In this document: piece after piece, positions 11,359 to 20,758 of the stretch
Position numbering within the stretch: position 1 is the stretch's first letter
Layout of the letters: every line of letters begins with the position of its first letter
From: Prosthecodimorpha staleyi
GTDB lineage: Bacteria > Pseudomonadota > Alphaproteobacteria > Rhizobiales > Ancalomicrobiaceae
Direction of reading: 5' to 3'
Assembly (NCBI RefSeq): GCF_018729455.1
Contig: NZ_JAHHZF010000007.1
Location: forward strand, 186,001-250,000
Length of the DNA stretch: 64,000 nt
The notes under the pieces: generated by a model
The model's input: only the letters and a program-made list of their open reading frames with translations
What the model was told of the DNA's origin: nothing
The model's database searches: none
Made by a program: the position numbers and the translations under genes

Positions 11359-12399
11359 ATGGTCGCCCTCAAATCCGCCTCCGAGATCGATCTCTTCCTG
11401 CGCAAGGCGCCGTCCAGCGCCGCCCTGGTGCTGATCTTCGGCACCGATGACGGGCTCGTCGCCGAGCGCGGCCGGGCGCTGGTCAAGGCCGCCACCGGCG
11501 GGGTCGACGATCCCTTCCTGCTCGTCAAGCTGTCCGGATCCGATCTCGTCGACGATGCGGCGCGGCTCGCCGACGAGGCCTTCACGCTGCCCATGTTCGG
11601 CGGCCGGCGCGTGGTCTGGCTGCGCGAGCCCGGCCGTGCCAACGTCGCCGGCGCGCTGGAGCCGCTGTTCGAGGCGACCGACCTGCCGTCGCTGGTGGTG
11701 GTCGAGGCCGGCGACATCAAGAAGGGCACCGGGCTGCGCAAGCTGTTCGAGGAGCATCCGCGCGCAGTGGCGATCGAATGCCGCGCCGACGATGCCCAGG
11801 CCCTGGAGCGGCTGATCGAGGAGGAGCTGAAGCGCGCCGGTCTGACCATCGACCCGGACGCCCGCGACGCGCTCGAAGCCCAGCTCGGCGCCGACCGGAT
11901 GGCCTCGCGCGGCGAGGTCGCCAAGCTTTGCCTCTATGCCCATGGCCGCGGCCGGGTCACGCTCGACGACGTGGCGGCGATCGTCGGCGACGCCTCGGCC
12001 TTCGCGGTCGACGAGTTGGTCGATGCGGTCGCCGGCGGCGATCTCGACACGGCCGACATGGTGCAGTGGAAGCTGGAGAAATCCGGCACGCCCGCCCATG
12101 TCGCCGGGCTGATGGTGATCCGCCATTTCCACGCGCTCAGCCGCATGCGCGCCGAGGTCGATGCCGGTCAGCGGACCGAGAGTGTCGTGGAAGGCCAGCG
12201 CCCGCCGATCTTCTTCAAGCGCCGCCCGGCGACCATCCGACAGCTCGGTATCTGGACCCAGCCGCGCATCGACCGCGCCCTCGGGCTGCTCGACCAGGCC
12301 ATGCTGCAATCCCGCCTAAAACCCCCGGGCCTCGGCAGCGCCGCCCTGTCCGACACCTTCCTCCAAATCGCCCGCGCCGCCCGCGCCGCGCGCCGCTGA
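11359..12399 (+). CDS. holA: DNA polymerase III subunit delta
   Basis: Clamp-loader subunit that opens the beta sliding clamp. The 346-residue protein has the degenerate AAA+ fold of HolA: the N-terminal LVLIFGTDDGLV replaces a Walker A, then FGGRRVVWL, a VVVEAGDIKKGTGLRKLFE segment and a C-terminal helical collar domain. It is last in leuS-lptE-holA and is followed by a hairpin-forming repeat that may end the transcript. Confidence 0.95.
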   Translation: MVALKSASEIDLFLRKAPSSAALVLIFGTDDGLVAERGRALVKAATGGVDDPFLLVKLSGSDLVDDAARLADEAFTLPMFGGRRVVWLREPGRANVAGALEPLFEATDLPSLVVVEAGDIKKGTGLRKLFEEHPRAVAIECRADDAQALERLIEEELKRAGLTIDPDARDALEAQLGADRMASRGEVAKLCLYAHGRGRVTLDDVAAIVGDASAFAVDELVDAVAGGDLDTADMVQWKLEKSGTPAHVAGLMVIRHFHALSRMRAEVDAGQRTESVVEGQRPPIFFKRRPATIRQLGIWTQPRIDRALGLLDQAMLQSRLKPPGLGSAALSDTFLQIARAARAARR

Positions 12400-12774
12400 A
12401 GGCCCTCCGGTGGGTCCCACACTGCCATCTCAAATCTAGAAAAGCCGGCCCCTTACCCCCCGATACCGCGACTCCTTCCCCTTCGCCCCCCAAAGGGGGG
12501 AGAAGGTGCCCGAAGGGCGGATGAGGGGGCCTGGATGCCGCGGCCGGAGCCTGAATTCCGTCCCAGTCAGATCTCAAACCGCTGATCTGTCAATGGTTTC
12601 CAAATCCATCCCCGCATCCGGCCCGCGGTCCCCGTCTCCCCGGAGGGGCGAAGGGGAAGGGGCCGGGAGGCTCGGCTGGATACGGGATCGAGAGGGCAGG
12701 GCGGGACCTCGGGGTCCGGCAGACGGCCGAGTCCAAGCGGCCTTGACTCTCCGGTCCGGCTCTGGAATCCATAG
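12400..12774. other. Intergenic region with two inverted copies of a GC-rich interspersed repeat
   Basis: No gene is supported here. The 16-base word CCTTCCCCTTCGCCCC occurs at 12474-12489 and again, inverted, at 12645-12660. Copy 1 continues as a perfect CCCCCC-AAA-GGGGGG hairpin and then AGAAGGTGCCCGAAGGGCGG. This pattern of GGAGAAGGTGCCCGAAGGGC followed by GATGAGGG is, from general knowledge, a dispersed palindromic (REP-like) element common in Hyphomicrobiales genomes. Copy 1 may double as a terminator for leuS-lptE-holA. Confidence 0.7.
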
Positions 12775-12789
12775 GAACATATAGAGAAC
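12775..12789 (+). promoter_or_regulatory. SOS box (LexA operator) of the imuA-imuB-dnaE2 cassette
   Basis: GAAC-ATATAGA-GAAC is an exact match to the direct-repeat LexA operator of alphaproteobacteria (GTTC-N7-GTTC on the other strand). It ends 27 bases before the imuA start codon, so LexA bound there should block transcription until DNA damage. Confidence 0.9.
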
Positions 12790-12816
12790 ATAACAGCCGA
12801 ACAGGATCTTTCCGCC

Positions 12817-13968
12817 ATGGAACCCGCGTTCCCGGCCCGGCCCGACCTTGCCGATCTGCGCCGCCGGATCGCCGCCCTGGAGGGACGGCCGGAGGCGGCC
12901 ATGCGGCTGGATCCTGCGAAGTCCGGGTCGCCGCAGGCGCAGTCCGGGCCGGAGGAACGCGTACGGGCGGGGGCGCCGCAGCTGCCGTTCGGGTCGGCAT
13001 CCGGGCCCGCTCAGGCCGGGCGTGGGGCCGGTGGGGGAGGGCCCGTGCAGGCGGGGTCACCGCCGATCGGGCCGGCTGTCGGATCAGGGACCGGGCCGAA
13101 GTGGTCCGGGCTCGGGGCGGCAGACGCCGGGCCGGGCGGCGATGCTGCCGAAGGGGCGATGCGGCCAGCGGGGGGGCGGTTGCCGGCGCCGGGGCCACAC
13201 CAGTCTCCCCCGGCCGGAAGCGCGGCCGCGCGGCTGGCGCTGCCTTTCGGGGTGCCGGGGCTCGACGGCCTGTTCCGGGCCGGCGGGCTGCCGCTCGGGG
13301 TCTTGCATGAGCTGACCGCCGAGGAGACGCGCGAGACCGGGGCGCTGGCCGGCTTCGCGGCGGCGCTGGCGGCCCGGCAGGCGGCGTTCCGGGCCGGCAT
13401 GGTGGTCTGGGCGGCCGACCGGCAGAGCCCGCGCGAGGGCGGGCGGCTCTATGCGCCGGGGCTGCATGCGCTCGGGCTCGATCCGGGCCGGGTGCTGTTC
13501 GTCGATGCGGCCGATCCGGCCGACGTGCTCTGGGTGCTGGAGGAGGCGCTGGCGACGCGCGGGATCGCGGCCGTCCTCGGCGAGATCCGCGGCAATCCGC
13601 GCGCGCTCGACCTGACCGCGACGCGCCGCCTGGCCTTGAGGGCGCGCGACCGGCCGGTGCTCGGCCTGATCCTGCGCGTCGACGCGGCCGCGGAAGCGAG
13701 CGCGGCCGCGACCCGCTGGACGGTCGCGAGCGGTCCGGCCGGCACGCTCGGCGGCTTCGCCGAAGGCGTCGGGCGGCCGGTCTGGCGCCTCGACCTGACC
13801 AAGAATCGCGAAGGCCATCTCGGCCGCTTCGAACTGGAATGGGACCATCATGACCGCCGCTTCGCCCGTCCCGCGCCGCATCCTGTCGCTCGTCCTGACC
13901 CGGCTGCCGACCGACCGGCTGATCCGCGCCGAACGGGGCAGGTCGTGGCGTTCGGCCGCGCCTCTTGA
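12817..13968 (+). CDS. imuA: Translesion synthesis accessory protein ImuA
   Basis: RecA/SulA-like protein of the DNA-damage-induced mutasome; it acts with ImuB and DnaE2. The 383-residue product starts with a short conserved stretch (LRRRIAALEG), then a Gly/Pro/Ala-rich segment of about 90 residues that looks like an insertion, then the RecA-like core beginning LPFGVPGLDGLF with GGLPLGVLHEL and ending near [11 protein letters not shown]. About 35 further residues run past the usual end and overlap imuB by 119 bases, an unusually long overlap. The SOS box lies directly upstream. Confidence 0.9.
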   Translation: MEPAFPARPDLADLRRRIAALEGRPEAAMRLDPAKSGSPQAQSGPEERVRAGAPQLPFGSASGPAQAGRGAGGGGPVQAGSPPIGPAVGSGTGPKWSGLGAADAGPGGDAAEGAMRPAGGRLPAPGPHQSPPAGSAAARLALPFGVPGLDGLFRAGGLPLGVLHELTAEETRETGALAGFAAALAARQAAFRAGMVVWAADRQSPREGGRLYAPGLHALGLDPGRVLFVDAADPADVLWVLEEALATRGIAAVLGEIRGNPRALDLTATRRLALRARDRPVLGLILRVDAAAEASAAATRWTVASGPAGTLGGFAEGVGRPVWRLDLTKNREGHLGRFELEWDHHDRRFARPAPHPVARPDPAADRPADPRRTGQVVAFGRAS

Positions 13969-16183
13969 GCCGGCCATTCCGGCCGCTCTCGGCCCGGTTG
14001 CTGGTGGCGGCTCGGCCGCCGGGATGACGGGCGACCGCCGCCAGGAGGAGGGGCACCTGATCGAGACCGCCGATGCGGTCGCCTCCGGGGCGACGCGGCT
14101 CGCCCGCCGGATCGGCCAGGCGACCTGGACGCCGCCGGCCCCGGCGGCGCGCGCGGCGCGGCCCGATCCGGCCCGTCCGCCGGTGGCGGTGGTCGGCCGG
14201 CAGGGCAGCGCGCTGCGGCTTGTCGCCGTCGACGAGGTCGCCGAGGCGCGCGGGCTCGCCGCCGGCCTCGGGCTGGCCGATGCCCGCGCGATGGTACCGG
14301 ATCTGATGGTCGCCGAGGCCGACCCGCCAGGCGACCAGGCCCTTCTGGAGCGGATCGCCGACTGGTGCGACCGCTACACCCCGCTCGTCGCGCTCGATCC
14401 GGTCGCCTTCGGGATGGCCGGTCCGGACGGGCTCTTCCTGGAGATCGGCGGTTCGGCCCATCTGTTCGGCGGGGAGGCGGCGCTGGCGGCCGATCTGGCG
14501 TCGAGGCTCGCCGCGCAGGGCTTCGCCGTCCGCATCGGCATCGCGGACCATGCGGGGGCGGCCTGGGCGGCGGCACGCTTCGGCGGCGCGCGCATCCGCA
14601 TCCTGGCGCCCGGCACGGAAGCGGCGGCGCTGGCGCCCCTGCCGCTCGCCGCCCTGCGCCTGCCGGCCGTCACCGTGGCGGCGCTCGACCGGCTCGGGTT
14701 GAAGACCGTCGGGGCGGTCGCCGAGCTGCCGCGCGCGCCGCTCGCCCGCCGCTTCGGGATCGATCTGGTGCGCCGCTTCGACCAGGCCTTCGGCCGTGCC
14801 GACGAGCCGATCGTGCCGCGCCGGCCGGTGCCGGCGCTGACCGCCGAGCGCCGCTTTGCCGAACCGATCCTGGCCGTCGACGACGTGGCGCGGGTGATCC
14901 GCTCGCTGGCCGGCCATCTGGCCGATCCCCTGGAGGCCCGCCAGGAGGGGGCGCGGGTCCTGGAACTGGCGCTGTTCCGGGTCGACGGCCAGGTCACCCG
15001 GCTGACCGTCGGGGCGAGCCGGCCGCTGCGCGATCCCGCGCTGGTGCTCGGCCTGTTCGCCGAGAAGCTGAAGCGGATGGGCGAGACGATCGATTTCGGC
15101 TTCGGCATCGAGACCGTGCGGCTTGCCGTGACGGCGTCCGACCGCGACGATCCGGCGCAGATCGATCTTGCCGGCAGTGCCGAGGCTTCGGCCGATCTCG
15201 CCCATCTGGTCGACCGGCTCGGTGCCCGGCTCGGGCTCGGCCGGGTGCGTCGCGCCGTGCCGGAGGAGACCCATATTCCGGAGGCCGCCGCCGCCCTGGT
15301 CCCGGCCGCGGCGATCGGCGTGGAGGCCGATGCGGCCTGGACGGCGGAGCCGCGCCCGGAAGCCGACGAGGCGGTAGACCGGCCGTTGCGCCTGTTCGAA
15401 CGGCCGGAGCCGATCGAGGCGGTCGCCGCCGTGCCGGAAGGCCCGCCGATCCGCTTCCGCTGGCGCCGGGCCACCTACGACATCGCCCGCTACGAGGGTC
15501 CCGAGCGCATCGCCGCCGAATGGTGGCGCCTGCCGCTCGCGTCGGCGGACTCTGCCCCGGGCGAGGCGCCGGCCGGCCAAGCCGTTGCCACCCCGGAGGC
15601 CGTCGCCGCCCCGGCCGTCGCGTCTGCGGAGACCCGTCCCGGCGCTCCGTCGGGCGCCGCCCGGCTTGGCTTCGGCGCACCGGGACAGGCCACCGCCACG
15701 AACCCGTCCGGTGCCGCCCCTCCTGCCACTCCACCGGCTGCGGGGCCGCGCCAGCGGGTACCGTCGCGCACCTCGGGCGAACTCCATGCCGCCGAGCGGC
15801 TCGTCCCCCGCGGCGACCCCCGTTCGACCGATCGACCCGTTCCCCGTGGCAATGCGGGCCCGGTGGATCGACCCGTTCCCCGTGGCGAGGTCAGTCCGGT
15901 GGATCGCGCGGTCCCGCGCGGGGATGCGCCTCCGCGCGATCGCCCCGCGCCACGGCCCGGCCGGGAGGACGCGGTCGCCGCCGCGGCGTACGGTCCGGAC
16001 GGCCGAAGCCAAGAACAATTCATGAACATACCCGAAGCCTTGCCGCCCGGCACGCCGGGGCTGACGCGCGACTATTTCCGCGTCGAGGACCGGTCCGGCC
16101 GGCGTTTCTGGGTCTTCCGGGAGGGTCTCTACGAGCGCGAGACGGCGCGGCCGCACTGGTATCTGCAGGGGCTGTTCGCATGA
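13850..16183 (+). CDS. imuB: Y-family polymerase-like mutasome protein ImuB with large low-complexity insertion
   Basis: ImuB is a catalytically inactive Y-family homologue that links DnaE2 and ImuA to the sliding clamp. Recognisable parts are [15 protein letters not shown] at the N-terminus, [12 protein letters not shown], the [16 protein letters not shown] palm segment, [15 protein letters not shown], and a C-terminal domain that normally reads EWWR followed closely by TRDYFRVED. Here roughly 175 Ala/Pro/Arg-rich residues separate those two motifs (about residues 560-737), including 12-residue repeats. At 777 residues it is far longer than the usual 500 or so. The stop overlaps the dnaE2 start as ATGA. 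Confidence 0.92.
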   Translation: MTAASPVPRRILSLVLTRLPTDRLIRAERGRSWRSAAPLEPAIPAALGPVAGGGSAAGMTGDRRQEEGHLIETADAVASGATRLARRIGQATWTPPAPAARAARPDPARPPVAVVGRQGSALRLVAVDEVAEARGLAAGLGLADARAMVPDLMVAEADPPGDQALLERIADWCDRYTPLVALDPVAFGMAGPDGLFLEIGGSAHLFGGEAALAADLASRLAAQGFAVRIGIADHAGAAWAAARFGGARIRILAPGTEAAALAPLPLAALRLPAVTVAALDRLGLKTVGAVAELPRAPLARRFGIDLVRRFDQAFGRADEPIVPRRPVPALTAERRFAEPILAVDDVARVIRSLAGHLADPLEARQEGARVLELALFRVDGQVTRLTVGASRPLRDPALVLGLFAEKLKRMGETIDFGFGIETVRLAVTASDRDDPAQIDLAGSAEASADLAHLVDRLGARLGLGRVRRAVPEETHIPEAAAALVPAAAIGVEADAAWTAEPRPEADEAVDRPLRLFERPEPIEAVAAVPEGPPIRFRWRRATYDIARYEGPERIAAEWWRLPLASADSAPGEAPAGQAVATPEAVAAPAVASAETRPGAPSGAARLGFGAPGQATATNPSGAAPPATPPAAGPRQRVPSRTSGELHAAERLVPRGDPRSTDRPVPRGNAGPVDRPVPRGEVSPVDRAVPRGDAPPRDRPAPRPGREDAVAAAAYGPDGRSQEQFMNIPEALPPGTPGLTRDYFRVEDRSGRRFWVFREGLYERETARPHWYLQGLFA
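15830..15937 (+). repeat. Tandem 36-base repeat inside imuB
   Basis: Three units starting at 15830, 15866 and 15902 encode 12-residue repeats of the form [12 protein letters not shown]. The first two are nearly identical at the DNA level over GATCGACCCGTTCCCCGTGG; the third has diverged. A fainter unit precedes them. The array sits in the insertion that splits the C-terminal domain of ImuB. Confidence 0.85.
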
Positions 16184-19100
16184 CGACGCGATCGAGTCCA
16201 ACCGGTCCGGCAAGGTCGGCCGGTCCGGCGGGGCCCGCCTATGCCGAGCTGGCGGTCGCGACCAACTTCTCCTTCCTGCGCGGGGCCAGCCATCCGGAGG
16301 AGATGGCGGTCGCGGCGGCGACGCTCGGCCTCGCCGGTTTCGCGGTCGCCGACCGCAATTCGCTCGCCGGCGTGGTGCGCGCCCATATGGCCGCCCAGGA
16401 AACCGGCGGGCCGTTCCGGGTCGGCTGCCGGCTGGTCTTCGGGGAGGGCCCGATCGACGGGGGGCAGGCAGATGGGGGAAGGGCGGGCGGGGATGATCGG
16501 CCGGGACGGGGCGGGCGCGGGAGTGCAGGGCCGGCCGTCCCCGACCGGTCGGCCGCGACGCCCGACATTCTGGCCTGGCCGACCGACCGGGCCGCCTATG
16601 GCCGGCTCTGCCGCCTGCTCACCCTCGGCAACCGGCGCGCGCCGAAGGGGCAGTGCCATCTGACCCTCGACGATCTGCTCGGCTGGGGCGAAGGCCTGAT
16701 CCTGGCTCCCGTCGCCGGCCGCCGGCTGGCCGGGCCGGAGGGCCGCGCGCTGGCCGCCACACTCGATGCGCTGCGGGCGGCGTTCGGCCGCGAGCACGTC
16801 CGTCTCGCCATCGCGCTCCAATACGGGGCTGGCGACCGCCGCCGGCTGGCCGCCGCCATGGCGATCGGCCGGGAGGCCGGCATCCGGCTGCTGGCGATCG
16901 GCGACGTGACCCAGCATGTCCCGGAGCGCCGGCCGCTCGCCGACGTGCTCACCTGCATCCGCGAGCATGTCGACCTGGCCACGGCCGGCCGCCGCCTCGC
17001 CGTCAATGCCGAGCGCCACCTGAAGGATGCGGCCGCCATGGCGCGGCTGTTCCGCGACTGCCCGCAGGCGGTGGCGGAGAGCGCCGCGGTGTTCGAGCAG
17101 CTGGGCTTCTCCTTGAGCGAACTGCGCTACGAGTATCCGGAGGAGCCGACCGGCGCCGATGCCAGCCCGCAGGCGGCCTTGGTGCGGCTGACCCGCGAGG
17201 GCGCCGCCCAGCGCTATCCGCAGGGCATTCCCGAGAAGGTCGCCCGCGCCATCGCGCATGAATTCGGCATCATCGCCGAACTCGGCTACGCACCCTATTT
17301 CCTCACCGTCCACGACATCGTCCGCTTCGCCCGCAGTCGCGGCATCCTCGCCCAGGGGCGCGGCTCGGCGGCCAATTCGGCGGTCTGCTTCTGTCTCGGC
17401 ATCACTGAGGTCGATCCCGACCGCGCCGACCTGCTGTTCGAGCGCTTCGTCAGCCCGGAACGGCGCGAGCCGCCCGACATCGACGTGGATTTCGAGCATG
17501 AGCGGCGCGAGGAGGTGATCCAGTACATCTATGCCAAATATGGCCGCGAGCGCGCCGGCCTCGCCGCCACGGTGATCTCCTACCGGGCGCGCTCGGCCGT
17601 GCGCGAGGTCGGCAAGGCCTTCGGGCTGTCCGAGGATGCCGTCGACAAGCTTGCCGGCACCATCTGGGGCTGGTCTTCGAAGCCGGTCGAGGCCGGCGAG
17701 GTCGCCCGCGTCGGGCTCGATCCGGCCGACACCACCATTGCCAACATCCGCGCGATCACGGCCGAGATCTCGGGCTTCCCGCGCCATCTGTCGCAGCATG
17801 TCGGCGGCTTCGTCATCACCCGCGGCCGGCTCGACGAGGTCGTGCCGATCCAGAATGCCGCCATGGAGGACCGCACCGTCATCGAGTGGGACAAGGACGA
17901 TCTCGATGCGCTCGGCATCCTCAAGATCGACATCCTGGCGCTCGGCATGCTGACCTGCATCGGCAAGGCCTTCGAGCTGGTCCGCCGCCACTACGGCCGC
18001 CCGCTTACCATCGCCGGCATTCCGGCCGAGGATCCTGAGACCTATGCGATGATCCAGCGCGCCGACACGATCGGCGTGTTCCAGATCGAGAGCCGCGCGC
18101 AGATGACCATGCTGCCGCGCCTGAAACCCGCGACCTTCTACGATCTGGTCATCGAGGTTGCCATCGTGCGGCCCGGCCCGATCCAGGGCGACATGGTGCA
18201 TCCGTATCTGCGCCGGCGTCAGAAGCTGGAACAGGTTACTTATCCGTCTAAGGATCTCGAAAAGGTGCTGGGCAAGACGCTTGGCGTGCCGCTGTTCCAG
18301 GAGCAGGCGATGCAGATCGCCATCGTGGCGGCCGGCTTCACCCCCGCCGAGGCCGACAAGCTGCGCCGCGCCATGGCGACCTTCCGGCGGGTCGGCACGA
18401 TTGGGTCGTTCCAGCAGAAGATGATCGAGGGCATGGCCGCCCGCGGCTACGACCGGGCCTTCGCCGAGCGCTGCTTCCGCCAGATCGAGGGTTTCGGCGA
18501 ATATGGCTTCCCCGAAAGCCACGCGGCCAGCTTCGCGCTGCTCGTCTATGCCTCGGCCTGGCTCAAATGCCACTATCCGGATGCCTTCGCGGCGGCCCTG
18601 CTCAATGCCCAGCCGATGGGCTTCTATGCCCCGGCCCAGATCGTGCGCGATGCGCGCGAGCATGGCGTCGAGGTGCGGCCGGTCGACGTCAACCTGTCCG
18701 ACTGGGACAACAGGCTCGAACGCGGGCCGCACGCGGCCGAGCGGCTGCACGCGCGCCACGCCGCCATGGTCGACCATATCTGGTCGACCCATGCCATCCG
18801 GCTCGGGTTCCGGCAGGTGAAAGGCCTCGCCGAGGCCGAGATGCGCCGGCTGGTCGCGCGGCGCGGCCGAGGCTACGATTCGGTGCGCGATCTCTGGCTG
18901 CGCACAGGGCTCGACCGCGCCGCCCTGGAGCGGCTGGCCGATGCCGATGCGTTCCGCTCGCTCGGGCTCGACCGGCGCGTCGCGCTCTGGGCCGCCCGGG
19001 GCCTGCAGGCCGGCGGCGCGGCGGCCCGCCTGCCGCTGTTCGATACGGTCGCGACTCCGGCGCGCGACCGCGAACCGGATGTCGCCCTGCCGCCGATGCC

Positions 19101-19689
19101 GCCCGGCGAGCAGGTGGTCAACGACTACCGCTTCCTGTCGCTCTCACTGAAGGCCCATCCGCTGAGCTTCCTGCGCCAGCGGCTCGACGCGTTGCGCGTC
19201 ACCCGCGCCGACCGGCTCGACGCCGCCCGCAACGGCACGCGGCTGCGCGTCGCCGGGTTGGTCCTGGTGCGCCAGCGGCCCGGCTCGGCCAAGGGGGTGA
19301 TCTTCATGACGCTCGAGGACGAGGCCGGCGTCGCCAACGTGATCGTCTGGCCGAAGGTCTTCGAGACCGACCGGCCGACCGTGCTCGGTGCCCGGCTGAT
19401 CGCCGTCGACGGCCGGGTGCAGAGCCAGTCCGGCGTCATCCACGTCGTCGCCGAGAAGCTCGTCGACCTGACCCCGCTGCTCGGCCTGCTGTCGGCCGAT
19501 GCCGGCGACCTGGAAGCCCTCGCCAATGCCGACGAGGTCAAGCGGCCGCAGGCCGACATGCGCGAGAAGATCAAGCCGGCCAGCCGCCTGCAGCGCCTGG
19601 TCGCCGAGGTGCCGGCGCTCAAGGAGGATTTCGCCGCGCTGGCCGACGCGACCCGCAAGGTGATGCCCAAGGGGCGGAACTTCCAGTGA
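16180..19689 (+). CDS. dnaE2: Error-prone DNA polymerase DnaE2 (ImuC)
   Basis: Alpha-subunit-type polymerase responsible for damage-induced mutagenesis. The 1169-residue protein begins with a PHP domain ([21 protein letters not shown]), has the polymerase acidic motif PDIDVDFEH near residue 431, the [12 protein letters not shown] and fingers regions, and a C-terminal OB fold ([22 protein letters not shown]). A Gly/Asp/Arg-rich insert of about 40 residues (about 88-126) interrupts the PHP domain, which helps explain a length above the usual 1050-1100. It is last in the SOS cassette. Confidence 0.96.
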   Translation: MTTRSSPTGPARSAGPAGPAYAELAVATNFSFLRGASHPEEMAVAAATLGLAGFAVADRNSLAGVVRAHMAAQETGGPFRVGCRLVFGEGPIDGGQADGGRAGGDDRPGRGGRGSAGPAVPDRSAATPDILAWPTDRAAYGRLCRLLTLGNRRAPKGQCHLTLDDLLGWGEGLILAPVAGRRLAGPEGRALAATLDALRAAFGREHVRLAIALQYGAGDRRRLAAAMAIGREAGIRLLAIGDVTQHVPERRPLADVLTCIREHVDLATAGRRLAVNAERHLKDAAAMARLFRDCPQAVAESAAVFEQLGFSLSELRYEYPEEPTGADASPQAALVRLTREGAAQRYPQGIPEKVARAIAHEFGIIAELGYAPYFLTVHDIVRFARSRGILAQGRGSAANSAVCFCLGITEVDPDRADLLFERFVSPERREPPDIDVDFEHERREEVIQYIYAKYGRERAGLAATVISYRARSAVREVGKAFGLSEDAVDKLAGTIWGWSSKPVEAGEVARVGLDPADTTIANIRAITAEISGFPRHLSQHVGGFVITRGRLDEVVPIQNAAMEDRTVIEWDKDDLDALGILKIDILALGMLTCIGKAFELVRRHYGRPLTIAGIPAEDPETYAMIQRADTIGVFQIESRAQMTMLPRLKPATFYDLVIEVAIVRPGPIQGDMVHPYLRRRQKLEQVTYPSKDLEKVLGKTLGVPLFQEQAMQIAIVAAGFTPAEADKLRRAMATFRRVGTIGSFQQKMIEGMAARGYDRAFAERCFRQIEGFGEYGFPESHAASFALLVYASAWLKCHYPDAFAAALLNAQPMGFYAPAQIVRDAREHGVEVRPVDVNLSDWDNRLERGPHAAERLHARHAAMVDHIWSTHAIRLGFRQVKGLAEAEMRRLVARRGRGYDSVRDLWLRTGLDRAALERLADADAFRSLGLDRRVALWAARGLQAGGAAARLPLFDTVATPARDREPDVALPPMPPGEQVVNDYRFLSLSLKAHPLSFLRQRLDALRVTRADRLDAARNGTRLRVAGLVLVRQRPGSAKGVIFMTLEDEAGVANVIVWPKVFETDRPTVLGARLIAVDGRVQSQSGVIHVVAEKLVDLTPLLGLLSADAGDLEALANADEVKRPQADMREKIKPASRLQRLVAEVPALKEDFAALADATRKVMPKGRNFQ

Positions 19690-19850
19690 CGGGGCCGCGA
19701 AGGCCCGACGCCGCCCGCGGTCGGATCATGCCGACAGCCCGGGGTTCCGATGCACCGGGCTGTCGAAGCGAGGCGGATTTCTCAAGGGCGACAGAGGCAT
19801 GAGACATCCGCGTCCCGACCGCCGTCGGTCCTGTCAGGCGGCCGTCGGCA

Positions 19851-20543
19851 TCACTGCAGGATGCGGGTCCGGTCGATCTTGAACAGCTTCTCGTCGACAG
19901 GCTGGTTGGCGACCGTGTTGTAGATCGCCACCGCGGTGTCGTAGCCCTGCGCGTCGGTCACGGTCCACTGCTTCAGTTCGCTCGACTTGCGGTCGAACAC
20001 CAGGGTCAGGCGGCCGTCGCCGAACACGGTCGACTGCTCCAGCACCACCGAGACCAGGTCCGGCTCGACCGACACCTTGGTGACGGTCGCCTCCGAGGTC
20101 AGGTCGAGCTGTTCGGAAAGCAGGAAGCGCAGCGGCGTCTTGCCGAGCGGGTAGAGATCCTTGGTCTGGTTCTTCCGGTCGAACACGACCACGTCGGTGC
20201 CGTCCGCGGTGACTTCCAGCGTCGACGGCTTGGCGTAGAGGAACTTGATCTTGCCCGGCTTGGACAGGAAGAACTGGCCTTCGGTGCGCTGGCCGTCCGG
20301 CCCGAACTGCACGAAGGCGCCGGCCATGGTCTTGACGTTGTTGAAGTATTTGTTGATCAGGCCGACCGCGTCCTTCTGCACCTGATTGAGCTTGGCCGGC
20401 TGCACGGCGGGCGTCGAGTTGCCGAACGGGAAGATCGAGAAGGGCGTCTCGGGCTTGGCCTGCTGGCCGACGGCGGCGAGCGTGCCGGCGCCAAGGAGGA
20501 GGCCGGCGGCTGCGGCGGCGAGAAACGGGCGGATGTTCCGCAT
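19851..20543 (-). CDS. lolA: Outer-membrane lipoprotein carrier protein LolA
   Basis: Periplasmic chaperone that ferries lipoproteins from the LolCDE exporter to the outer membrane. The 230-residue precursor has a signal peptide (about residues 1-27) and the LolA pattern: NKYFNNVKTMAGAFVQ, GQFFLSKPGKIKFLY, PLGKTPLRFLL and a C-terminal FKIDRTRIL. It lies 215 bases downstream of ftsK on the same strand, an order common in Hyphomicrobiales. Confidence 0.93.
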   Translation of the reverse strand: MRNIRPFLAAAAAGLLLGAGTLAAVGQQAKPETPFSIFPFGNSTPAVQPAKLNQVQKDAVGLINKYFNNVKTMAGAFVQFGPDGQRTEGQFFLSKPGKIKFLYAKPSTLEVTADGTDVVVFDRKNQTKDLYPLGKTPLRFLLSEQLDLTSEATVTKVSVEPDLVSVVLEQSTVFGDGRLTLVFDRKSSELKQWTVTDAQGYDTAVAIYNTVANQPVDEKLFKIDRTRILQ

Positions 20544-20758
20544 GGATCGGGTTCCCTCGATAGGCGCCGGGTGGTCGCACGGAAGGCCGTGCGCCTCGCC
20601 CGAGGCGGTCAGTTCACGAAGACGCTGGTCACGACGACGCTGATCACGATGGCACTGGTACTCGACTAACCGGGCGGCATGGCAAGACTGCGGCCGTTAC
20701 GCGCGGCCCCGGCGCCGGTGCTGGCGGGGAGGGGGCTGAGATCGCCGCCGCCTGGGCC

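Noticed and set aside
12590-16213. Open minus-strand frame of about 1200 codons opposite imuA and imuB
   Set aside because: Composition is that of a shadow frame (Arg/Gly/Pro-rich), with no ribosome-binding site or known motif.
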